Source: Dehalococcoidia bacterium (GTDB lineage Bacteria > Chloroflexota > Dehalococcoidia > Dehalococcoidales > Fen-1064). Taken from it: DNA of 13,744 bases. The notes beneath the pieces were generated by a model. The model saw only the letters and a program-made list of their open reading frames with translations. It was not told the origin of the DNA and did no database searches. This document shows positions 7,104 to 13,744 of this stretch, piece after piece. The translations under genes and the position numbers were made by a program. The stretch is from the NCBI GenBank assembly GCA_003153955.1, contig PMCB01000020.1, positions 1 through 13,744 of the forward strand, in the 5' to 3' direction. Each line of letters begins with the position of its first letter. Position 1 is the stretch's first letter.

Positions 7104-8492
7104 ATGATGCAACTAAACAGCGCAGCCGTGGTGAAAATCATTAATGAACATAAAAAGTTTTTCGATACCGGCAAAACAAAAAACGTTGATTTCCGGATAG
7201 AACAGCTGGGCAAACTCCGGCAAGCGATTCAAGCCAACGAAGAACTGATCATCACCGCCTTGCATCAGGACCTGCACAAATCCCGTTATGAAGCGTTTAC
7301 CACGGAAATCGGGCTGCTTTACACCAGTATCAGGATCATCACCAAAAACCTGAAAAAATGGGCCAAACCGCAAAGGGTCCCCACGCCTTTACTTTTTTTC
7401 GGCGGACAAAGCCACATTTACCACGAACCCTACGGTACGGTGCTGATAATCGGGCCGTTCAATTACCCGATGAACCTTGTTTTTGAACCTCTAATCGGCG
7501 CCATCGCAGGCGGTAATTGTGCCGTAATCAAACCGGCTCAAATGACACCGAATGTCTCGAAAATCATCGCTAAAATCATCAGTGAGAACTTTGCGGAAGA
7601 TTACATCCGCGTGGTAGAGGGCGACCGGCAGGCCACGGCGGAGCTGATCAATGCGCCGTTCGACTATATCTTTTTCACCGGCAGCTTAAGTACAGGGAAA
7701 ATAGTGATGACCGCGGCCGCGAAAAATATGGTTCCTGTGACGCTGGAACTCGGCGGGAAATGCCCCTGCATCGTGGATGAAACGGCAAACCTTGATTTAG
7801 CCGCGAAAAAACTGGCCTGGGCCAAATTCTCCAACGCGGGGCAAACCTGCGCCGCGCCCGATTATGTTTACGTGCATAAACAGGTGAAAAAACAGCTGCT
7901 GGATAATTTGCGCAAATACATCCTGCATTTCTACGGACCGAATCCGCAGGAAAACAAGGACTTCGGCCGAATCATAAACGTGCAGCACACCGAAAGACTG
8001 GCAGAACTGATTGACCGTGAGAAGATTATTATCGGGGGTGAATACGAGATCGCCAGCCGGTACATTGCGCCCACGGTTTTAGACGGTGTCGGCTGGGACA
8101 GTCCCGTAATGGCCGATGAAATCTTCGGGCCCGTCCTGCCGGTGCTGGAATTTGAAAGTCTGGAAACTATGATACGGGAAATCAACAGCCGGCCCAAACC
8201 GCTGTCGTTATACCTGTTCACCACCAGCAAAACCACGGAAAAAAAGATAATCGACAGTATCTCCTACGGCAACGGCTGTATCAATGACGCCTTCATTCAG
8301 GTGGGCAATCCTTTTCTCCCATTCGGTGGGGTGGGGGCTTCGGGAATCGGCGCTTATCACGGCCGGAGGAGCTTTGAGACTTTTTCGCACACGAAAGGCA
8401 TCCTGAACCGCAAATTTAACCCCTTCCCTGACATGATTTATCCGCCCTCCGATGAAAAAAAAGAAAAACTGGTCAGAAGATTTTTAAAGTAA
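7104..8492 (+). CDS. Aldehyde dehydrogenase, class 3 (ALDH3-like)
   Basis: It oxidises an aldehyde to its acid with NAD(P)+, probably a medium or long-chain or aromatic substrate as in the ALDH3 group. Motifs are GPFNYPMNL (about 117-125), IFFTGS (189-194), the general-base Glu215 in LELGGKCP, catalytic Cys249 in SNAGQTCAAPDYV, and DEIFGPVLPV, with the ALDH3-like end SFETFSHTKGI. The start is set at ATG 7104 (462 residues), eight bases after TGAGGG (7090-7095), which contains the stop of the DUF362 gene. An in-frame GTG at 7089 has only a badly spaced site. Coupling to the DUF362 gene suggests a shared pathway, perhaps redox handling of an aldehyde, but this is inference. Confidence 0.92.
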   Translation: MMQLNSAAVVKIINEHKKFFDTGKTKNVDFRIEQLGKLRQAIQANEELIITALHQDLHKSRYEAFTTEIGLLYTSIRIITKNLKKWAKPQRVPTPLLFFGGQSHIYHEPYGTVLIIGPFNYPMNLVFEPLIGAIAGGNCAVIKPAQMTPNVSKIIAKIISENFAEDYIRVVEGDRQATAELINAPFDYIFFTGSLSTGKIVMTAAAKNMVPVTLELGGKCPCIVDETANLDLAAKKLAWAKFSNAGQTCAAPDYVYVHKQVKKQLLDNLRKYILHFYGPNPQENKDFGRIINVQHTERLAELIDREKIIIGGEYEIASRYIAPTVLDGVGWDSPVMADEIFGPVLPVLEFESLETMIREINSRPKPLSLYLFTTSKTTEKKIIDSISYGNGCINDAFIQVGNPFLPFGGVGASGIGAYHGRRSFETFSHTKGILNRKFNPFPDMIYPPSDEKKEKLVRRFLK

Positions 8493-8636
8493 TCTGCCAA
8501 TCTGCCCGGCCTGCTCTTCATGTAGAATATAAATAGAGCATCTATCCGAAGAGACTTTCTTTATGGCCGGGATTTGGCCGCAATCCGGTGACGATTCAGA
8601 GGAATACCCCGGTTAACCAGGTGAAAATGAGTTAAT

Positions 8637-10139
8637 ATGCCGAAAAAAATGCTGTCAAAATCTAAATATTTAAACGGGCTGCAATGCCTTAAATATCTCT
8701 GGCTGCTTTATAACGACCCCGGCAAAATCCCCGCGTTTGACGCTTCAACGCTGCGTATTTTCGACCAGGGACATCAGGTCGGGGAATTGGCCGGGCAGCT
8801 GTTCCCGGACGGGATAACTATCCCAAGCAATGACTTTATGGGCAACATCAAATTAACTAAAAAACTGCTGGCTGAACGCAAACCGCTGTTCGAGCCTGGT
8901 TTTTATCAGGACAACCTGTTTTCGCGACTGGATATCTTAAATCCGGCCGGTGACGATGCCTGGGATATCATTGAGGTAAAAAGTTCGACATCGGTCAAGG
9001 ACGTGAATTTGCATGACGTTTCTTTCCAGCGGCATTGCGCTGTGAAAACCGGATTAAAAATCAACCGGTGTTTTCTGGCGGTAGTGAATAATAAATATGT
9101 GAAGCACGGCGATATTAATCCTTTCGAATATTTTACCGTGCATGACATCACGGACAAGGTCAATCAGGCAGCCCAGGGAATTGAAGAAAGAATTGAGGAG
9201 ATGTTTAAGGTTATCGCTTTGCCTGCTTGCCCCGAAATGCGACTCGGAGAATATTGTAATTCCCCGTACGATTGTCCCGTTACACTATGCAGCGCCGGTC
9301 TGCCGGAGGGCAATATCTTCGATTTATACCGCGGCGGCAAGAAATGCTATCAGATGTTTTATGACGGTATTCTCAAAGTAGAGGATATCCCCGCAGATTA
9401 TAAGTTAAGTGAAGCTCAGCAAATCCAGAAGGAGTGCGCCATCAGCGGAACTCCCCACATTGATAAAAAAGCCGTGAGGGAATTCCTGAGCCGGATAAAA
9501 TCGCCGGTTTATTACCTTGATTTTGAAACCATCAATCCGGTGATACCGCTTTTTGAAGGCACCAGACCGTATCAAAGGATCCCTTTCCAGTATTCCCTGC
9601 ACAAAGTAACAGGGAATGAAACCAAACATTACTCGTTTCTGGCGGAAGGCCAGGAGGACCCCAGGCCGGCGCTGTTAAGGCAACTGAAAAAAGAAATCGG
9701 CACCAAAGGCAGTATTCTGACTTACAACCAGAGTTTTGAAGAAGGCGTCATCAGGGAAATGGCCGAGGTTTTTCCGGAATACGCGGAATGGGCGGCAGCA
9801 ATCTACCCCCGCATGCTGGATTTACTGCAGCCGTTTCAGAGTTTCAGTTATTATCATCCCGCACAGCACGGCAGCGCCTCGATTAAGAAAGTCCTGCCCG
9901 CAGTCACCGGTAAAGGTTACAGCGATTTGACGATCGCGGAAGGTGATGCGGCCAGCAGCGCCTTTTTAACAGTTACCTTTGGCGAAACTTCCGAACAGGA
10001 ACGGCTGCAGGTGAGACGGGACCTGGAAAAATATTGCGGGCTGGATACTGAAGGGATGATTTGGATTGTGGACGAGCTGAAAAAGTTGAGCGGAGAAAAG
10101 AATCAAACCGGGGTACAGCAGCGGCTGTTTGAATTATAA
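8637..10139 (+). CDS. DUF2779 protein: Cas4-like PD-(D/E)XK nuclease fused to a DEDD exonuclease
   Basis: The 500-residue protein has two nuclease-like halves. The first resembles Cas4/RecB nucleases: Cys17 (LQCLKYLWL), Asp99 (RLD), Glu113-Val-Lys115 and the Cys198, 207, 213, 218 group (CNSPYDCP) that could hold a [4Fe-4S] cluster with Cys17 as an extra or alternative ligand. The second half (about 288-482) is the DUF2779 region with a DnaQ-like pattern: Asp295-x-Glu297 (YLDFET), Asn364/Glu368 (YNQSFEE), Asp394 (MLDLL) and Tyr466-x3-Asp470 (YCGLD). A single-strand DNA or RNA processing role in repair or defence is plausible but undemonstrated. AGGTGA at 8619-8624 lies 12 bases before the ATG; a tiny ORF (ATG AGT TAA at 8627) lies between. 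No cas gene is nearby. Confidence 0.85.
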   Translation: MPKKMLSKSKYLNGLQCLKYLWLLYNDPGKIPAFDASTLRIFDQGHQVGELAGQLFPDGITIPSNDFMGNIKLTKKLLAERKPLFEPGFYQDNLFSRLDILNPAGDDAWDIIEVKSSTSVKDVNLHDVSFQRHCAVKTGLKINRCFLAVVNNKYVKHGDINPFEYFTVHDITDKVNQAAQGIEERIEEMFKVIALPACPEMRLGEYCNSPYDCPVTLCSAGLPEGNIFDLYRGGKKCYQMFYDGILKVEDIPADYKLSEAQQIQKECAISGTPHIDKKAVREFLSRIKSPVYYLDFETINPVIPLFEGTRPYQRIPFQYSLHKVTGNETKHYSFLAEGQEDPRPALLRQLKKEIGTKGSILTYNQSFEEGVIREMAEVFPEYAEWAAAIYPRMLDLLQPFQSFSYYHPAQHGSASIKKVLPAVTGKGYSDLTIAEGDAASSAFLTVTFGETSEQERLQVRRDLEKYCGLDTEGMIWIVDELKKLSGEKNQTGVQQRLFEL

Positions 10140-10170
10140 AAGAACGGCTGTCCGGAAAATAGCACGATTA

Positions 10171-12192
10171 TTATTTCTCTTCCGCTTCCGCCAACTCCCC
10201 GTTTATCCGCTCGGCCTCCAGGGTCAGTGTTTCCCACTCTTCGGTGAGTTGCACAATATCGGTTTTTAACTGATGGTGTTTCTCCATCGTGGACTGCACT
10301 GCTTCGCTGTCTTTGTAAAACTCCGGTTTGGCGAAAGATACCTCGATTTCGGCCAACTGTGCTTCAAATTCCGCTAATCGGGTTTCATTAGCGGCCAGCT
10401 GTTTGGCAACATCTTTGCTTGCCTGCTGCAGCTTCTTTAACAGGGCAACTTGGGGGTCGGCGGGCGGCTTCGGCTTTTTCTTAGGAGCCTGCCGGACGGC
10501 AACCCAGCCGCGCCCGTCGTCAAATTCCTCTTCCTCCGGCACGGCCTGCGCTGCTTCCTGCTTTTTTGCTTCTTTTTCCACCGGCGGTGGCGCGCCATGC
10601 TCTTTGCGGTAAAGGTAACCGGCATAATCCCCGGGGAAAATCTCCGGCACGCCGGCCTGTATTTCGATGATTTTGTTGGCTGTCTGCTGAATCAGGGTGC
10701 GGTCGTGGGTGATGAGGCAAATCGTGCCTTTATAAGCTTCCAGGGCATCGGCCAAAATTTCCCGCGAGGCAATATCGAGATGGTTCGTGGGTTCATCCAT
10801 CAGCAGAAAATTGCTCGGCTGCATCAGGATTTTGGCGAGGGCGACGCGCGCCTTTTCCCCGCCGGAAAGCACCGCTACCGTTTTGCGGACGTCATCGCCG
10901 CTGAATAAAAATCCGCCGAGTATCCGCCGCAGGTTTTGCTCCAGCTGGTTCGGGGCCGACCGGGCCAGTTCCTCCAGCACGGTGTTTTCCGGCTTAAGCA
11001 AATCGAGCACATACTGCGCGTAATAAGCCACCACAACACCGGTCCCCAAAACTCTTTCGCCGTCTTCAAAAGGCAACACCCCGGCCAGGATTTTCAGCAG
11101 CGTCGTTTTGCCGGCGCCGTTCGGGCCGACCAGTGTCACCCGGTCGCCGCGCTCAAGGGTGAGATTGAGGTCGGTATAAATTATTTTCGCGCCGTAAGCC
11201 TTTTTAATATGCTTTAAAGTGATGACTTCCCGGCCGCTGTGGGGCGGTTCCGGAAAAGCAAAGTGGATTTTTTTCGTGGTGCGCGGGATGGTGATGACCT
11301 GGATTTTCTCCAGTTTTTTGATGCGGCTCTGCACTACGCTGGCTTTAGTCGCCTGCGAACGGAAACGGTTGATAAATTTCGTTTCTTTCTCGATTTGTCT
11401 TTCCTGGCGTTTGGCCGAAGCTTCCAGCTGTTCCATTTTTTTCTGCTTGGCGATTACATAACTGTCGTAATTGCCGTGGTGCAGGACGACTTCACCCGGT
11501 TCGATGGCCAGCACCTTATTCACGACACGGTTCAGGAACGCGCGGTCGTGGGATGTCAGCATCACCGCGCCGCGGTAGGATGCCAGATATTTTTCGAACC
11601 AGATTTGCGCTTCCAGATCGAGGTGGTTCGTCGGCTCGTCCAGCAATAGTAAGTCGGGTTTAATCAACAGCAGTTTAGCCAGTTCGGCGCGCATCAGCCA
11701 GCCGCCGCTGAACTCACTCAACGGCCGCGTATAATCGCTTTGTTTAAAGCCTAACCCGGAAAGGATGGCTTGCGCTTCATGGTGGACGTCATACCCACCC
11801 GCCAGTTCATAGCTGTGCTGTAAATCGCCCAGCTGAGTCAGGAGCCTGTCATGGTTGGTGGTATCGGAGTCTTCCAGCCCCTTATGCACTACAGCCATCT
11901 TTTCGGCGATTGCAGTGATTTCTGTGGAGGCGCCTTCTACTTCTTCCAGCAAAGGATTCCCGGAGCTGGGATTAATGTCCTGCCGCAGATAGCCGATGGT
12001 GCCGTCTTTGCGCTTGTTAATCTGTCCGGAATCAGGCAGCGTATCGCCGTCGATGATATCGAACAGCGTGGTTTTGCCGGAACCGTTAGGCCCGATTAAA
12101 GCAATACGGTCCCTATCGCCAATATCAAAACTGATATTGGCGAATAATACCCGGTCGACATATGATTTGGTGATATTTTCGGCACGCAGCAT
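10171..12192 (-). CDS. ABC-F family ATPase (translation factor/ribosome protection type)
   Basis: It has two ABC ATPase domains and no membrane domain, the ABC-F layout; such proteins bind the ribosomal E site, and some protect against antibiotics. In the 673-residue protein, domain 1 has GPNGSGKTT (34-42), FSGGW (165-169) and LLLLDEPTNHLD (181-192). A basic, helical inter-domain linker spans about 240-305. Domain 2 has GPNGAGKTT (356-364), LSGGEKARVAL (442-452) and LLMDEPTNHLD (464-474). A Lys/Glu-rich hinge and a coiled coil (about 590-673) end the protein, as in Uup/YdiF-like members. Both catalytic Glu residues after Walker B are present. It converges on the DUF2779 gene with 31 bases between stops. 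The precise subfamily and any drug target are unclear. Confidence 0.93.
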   Translation of the reverse strand: MLRAENITKSYVDRVLFANISFDIGDRDRIALIGPNGSGKTTLFDIIDGDTLPDSGQINKRKDGTIGYLRQDINPSSGNPLLEEVEGASTEITAIAEKMAVVHKGLEDSDTTNHDRLLTQLGDLQHSYELAGGYDVHHEAQAILSGLGFKQSDYTRPLSEFSGGWLMRAELAKLLLIKPDLLLLDEPTNHLDLEAQIWFEKYLASYRGAVMLTSHDRAFLNRVVNKVLAIEPGEVVLHHGNYDSYVIAKQKKMEQLEASAKRQERQIEKETKFINRFRSQATKASVVQSRIKKLEKIQVITIPRTTKKIHFAFPEPPHSGREVITLKHIKKAYGAKIIYTDLNLTLERGDRVTLVGPNGAGKTTLLKILAGVLPFEDGERVLGTGVVVAYYAQYVLDLLKPENTVLEELARSAPNQLEQNLRRILGGFLFSGDDVRKTVAVLSGGEKARVALAKILMQPSNFLLMDEPTNHLDIASREILADALEAYKGTICLITHDRTLIQQTANKIIEIQAGVPEIFPGDYAGYLYRKEHGAPPPVEKEAKKQEAAQAVPEEEEFDDGRGWVAVRQAPKKKPKPPADPQVALLKKLQQASKDVAKQLAANETRLAEFEAQLAEIEVSFAKPEFYKDSEAVQSTMEKHHQLKTDIVQLTEEWETLTLEAERINGELAEAEEK

Positions 12193-12210
12193 AATTAAGT
12201 CCCATCATTC

Positions 12211-12239
12211 ATTATACGGATTGGGGAGCGATAAATGAA
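12211..12239 (-). promoter_or_regulatory. Promoter of the ABC-F gene
   Basis: The minus strand reads TATAAT at 12216-12211 with TTCATT 17 bases upstream (12239-12234). Transcription would start about 12 bases before the ATG at 12192, leaving little room for the attenuator leader found before many ABC-F resistance genes. Confidence 0.45.
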
Positions 12240-12304
12240 ATATAAATTCAAATTTCGCTTTTATTTGAGAATTATTTGAAGCCCAATAATTTTGATGCTA
12301 AATA

Positions 12305-12331
12305 AGAACAATCTTAACAATTCATTGTTCT
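12305..12331. repeat. Nested inverted repeat upstream of the ABC-F gene
   Basis: AGAACAAT (12305-12312) pairs perfectly with ATTGTTCT (12324-12331) across 11 bases. A second AACAAT at 12316-12321 can pair with the same ATTGTT, so the two foldings exclude each other. It lies outside the short leader predicted from the promoter near 12211, so it could be an operator, or part of a longer leader if another promoter exists. Confidence 0.35.
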
Positions 12332-12360
12332 CACGACGCTAATGAATCCACAACGCCCCA

Positions 12361-12415
12361 TCTCTTTCTCTTCCCGCGGGGAAGAGGAGGTTTAGTTAGA
12401 GGGGCTGCGCCCCTC
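12361..12415. repeat. Double perfect hairpin element (copy 3 of a degenerate intergenic family)
   Basis: CTCTTCCC-GCG-GGGAAGAG (12368-12386) is followed by GAGGGGC-TGC-GCCCCTC (12399-12415). Both stems are perfect with three-base loops. The element lies in the 307-base gap between the NUDIX stop and the ABC-F start and has no adjoining T-run, so it is not a typical terminator. The layout recalls REP/MITE-like intergenic elements. Confidence 0.55.
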
Positions 12416-12499
12416 GTAACTCAAGCCTTGCTTAAAAACGAATAGGTGGTTACTTGTTTTTGTCATTACAATGAAGGCGGGAATGCTGACAAAAAGCAT

Positions 12500-12928
12500 C
12501 TACTGTTTTATCCGTTGAACATAATGAGCCAGGTTTTCGCGGCTGATTTGTGTCAGTTCTTTCGGAACCTCATTGGGATGGAACCAGCCGATTTCAGCAC
12601 ATTTTTCCGGTTCCATGATATGCGGTTCACCCGAGGCAATAATGCAGAGAAAAGTGGGGGACACCCAATGCTGTCCTTCCTCTTTGAGGATGTGGTCGAC
12701 AACATCCAATAATTCACCGACAGTAATCTCTATCCCGAACTCTTCCCGCATCTCCCGCCGCAGCGCATCCGCCATAGTCTCCCCGAATTCCACCGAACCG
12801 CCGGGGAATTCCCACAGTCCGCGCTCGTTCTTAGCTGCGGGACCGCGCCGGGCTAAAAACAAACGGCCTTGATTATCGACAATAATCGCCCCGACGCCCA
12901 CCCCGATATAATCAATGCCGCGCTTCAC
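12500..12928 (-). CDS. NUDIX hydrolase (MutT-like)
   Basis: It hydrolyses a nucleoside diphosphate linked to another group; substrates range from oxidised dNTPs to nucleotide sugars. The 142-residue single-domain protein has a perfect Nudix box, G(x5)E(x7)REuxEExGu, in the segment from GGSVEFGE to REMREEFGI (about 43-66), with the metal-binding glutamates intact. The start is GTG at 12928: no ATG, GTG or TTG lies upstream in frame near a ribosome site, and GGAG at 12944-12941 is 12 bases upstream. It lies 24 bases after the purP stop and is probably co-transcribed with it. The NPxxE-like FHPNEVP near the C-terminus does not fix the substrate. The link to purine synthesis is positional only. 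Confidence 0.9.
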   Translation of the reverse strand: MKRGIDYIGVGVGAIIVDNQGRLFLARRGPAAKNERGLWEFPGGSVEFGETMADALRREMREEFGIEITVGELLDVVDHILKEEGQHWVSPTFLCIIASGEPHIMEPEKCAEIGWFHPNEVPKELTQISRENLAHYVQRIKQ

Positions 12929-12952
12929 GGGTGAACATATCTCCGCAATTTA

Positions 12953-13744
12953 TTAAGAAACAATCTTATCGAGCGCTTTGGTTTCGATGGCGGACTTGAT
13001 TTCCATGGCGATGCGGCGACCGGTGGATACAGGCTTGCCGTATGTCCAGATGGAATATTCGGAGCCGGTGCCGAACGGGTTGGTGCCCGCCACAATCCGG
13101 CCGGAAATTTCAAAAACAGTAAAGCCGGTATTCGGATGATAGAAGGTTTCCAGCGCAAAAGGCCCGATGATGCCCGGCGGGATCAGTTCCTGCGCCGCCT
13201 CAACCGCGCCTTGACCCATTTTGAAAATATCGGGTAATAAGCTCTCGCGGAGGGTGACCCGCTGGTTACCGGTAATCGTATAATCCATGAACTCCAGGGG
13301 GACGTCCGGCAGGGCCCGGTAAGCTTCGTCGATAGGTTCAATCCGTTTGTCGAATCCCATGTGTATCAGCGTGCCGTTTTTCACTTTGTAGCCGACAGTG
13401 TTCGGCAGCGGCGAGAAGAAATAATGCGGATAATAGCGCACACCGGGCAGAAATTCCTGGATAGTAAAATGCTCGGCGTCCTCTGCTTTCACCAGCCCGA
13501 TCTGGACCCTTTCTTTCATCCGCTGATAAAACTCTTTCTTCGAGGAAGCGGTGAAAAAGCCCTTGCCGCCTTTGGCGCCGCGGAATTTCACGAAAATTTT
13601 CCGGTCGATTTCGTCCGGCGACGTATATTCTTTCGGTAATCTCAATCCGGCGGCCAGCAGCCATTTGCGCTGGCTTGCGCGGTCGCTTTCCCATTCCAAA
13701 GTGCTTCTATTGCCCAGGACCGGCACGTAAAACCCGCCGATCAT
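12953..13744 (-). CDS. purP: PurP-type FAICAR synthetase (formate-AICAR ligase), N-terminus beyond window edge
   Basis: It formylates AICAR to FAICAR with formate and ATP, replacing the formyl-folate-dependent step of PurH. The 263 visible residues carry strong PurP landmarks of the ATP-grasp fold: GNRSTLEWESDR (11-22), VKFRGAKGGKGFF (52-64), HYFFSPL (107-113), GNQRVTLRESLLP (154-166), IGPFALE (189-195) and FEISGRIVAGTNPFG (211-225), ending near STGRRIAMEI. The family is about 350 residues long, so the Met at the very edge is probably internal and roughly 100 N-terminal residues are missing. The gene runs into the NUDIX gene after 24 bases. PurP is best known from archaea; some genomes carry PurP-like paralogues of uncertain role, which remains an alternative. 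Confidence 0.9.
   Translation of the reverse strand: MIGGFYVPVLGNRSTLEWESDRASQRKWLLAAGLRLPKEYTSPDEIDRKIFVKFRGAKGGKGFFTASSKKEFYQRMKERVQIGLVKAEDAEHFTIQEFLPGVRYYPHYFFSPLPNTVGYKVKNGTLIHMGFDKRIEPIDEAYRALPDVPLEFMDYTITGNQRVTLRESLLPDIFKMGQGAVEAAQELIPPGIIGPFALETFYHPNTGFTVFEISGRIVAGTNPFGTGSEYSIWTYGKPVSTGRRIAMEIKSAIETKALDKIVS

Noticed and set aside
8512..8540. TGCTCT/AGAGCA inverted repeat before the DUF2779 gene
   Set aside because: Six-base arms separated by 17 bases are expected by chance, and no second site or clear promoter supports an operator.
8637..10139. A CRISPR Cas4 gene
   Set aside because: Only the N-terminal half is Cas4-like; the DUF2779 exonuclease half, the lack of other cas genes and the lack of repeats argue against it.
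10450..11649. Plus-strand open frames inside the ABC-F gene
   Set aside because: They are antisense shadows of a strongly supported two-domain ATPase and show no domain of their own.
12193..12215. Five-codon upstream ORF as an ABC-F attenuator peptide
   Set aside because: Its ATG overlaps the proposed -10 box, so it would not be transcribed from that promoter, and no terminator-antiterminator pair adjoins it.
12457..12495. TTTTTGTCA/TGACAAAAA inverted repeat after the NUDIX gene as a terminator
   Set aside because: The stem is AT-rich with a 21-base loop and lacks a GC stem followed by Ts in the NUDIX direction; termination is not convincing.

Overview
This window looks like a moderate-GC bacterial chromosome segment. 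Bacterial signs are clear Shine-Dalgarno sites, GTG and TTG starts, sigma70-like -10 boxes, a SorC-type regulator and an ABC-F translation factor. The archaeal-style FAICAR synthetase (PurP) together with the DUF362 and DUF2779 proteins would suit a strict anaerobe such as a Chloroflexota/Dehalococcoidia member. That placement is inference; no rRNA or other phylogenetic marker is present.

Left part (1-3.8 kb): a SorC-family regulator runs leftwards off the window. A 317-base divergent intergenic region separates it from purA (divergent adenylosuccinate synthetase) and purC (SAICAR synthetase), which run rightwards. That intergenic region holds a possible operator and a pair of competing hairpins. 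purC is visibly AT-richer than its neighbours and is followed by a 60-base relic of a purA 3' end, so purC sits between an intact purA and a second purA tail.

Middle (3.8-10.1 kb, all rightwards): a lone radical SAM protein with extra C-terminal cysteines, a GNAT acetyltransferase, an overlapping pair encoding a DUF362 protein with a cysteine-bearing C-terminal extension and a class 3 aldehyde dehydrogenase, and a two-nuclease DUF2779 protein (Cas4-like PD-(D/E)XK half plus DEDD exonuclease half).

Right part (10.2-13.7 kb, all leftwards): an ABC-F ATPase converging on the DUF2779 gene, a hairpin-rich 307-base gap, a NUDIX hydrolase, and purP entering from the right edge 24 bases upstream of the NUDIX gene.

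Three purine enzymes are present. PurC makes SAICAR, PurP formylates AICAR using formate and ATP rather than formyl-folate, and PurA takes IMP towards AMP. No CRISPR array, tRNA, rRNA, transposase or complete insertion sequence was seen. The main curiosities are the purA relic behind purC, the archaeal-type purP, the altered PurA active-site motifs, the two-nuclease protein, and short hairpin elements repeated in three intergenic regions.
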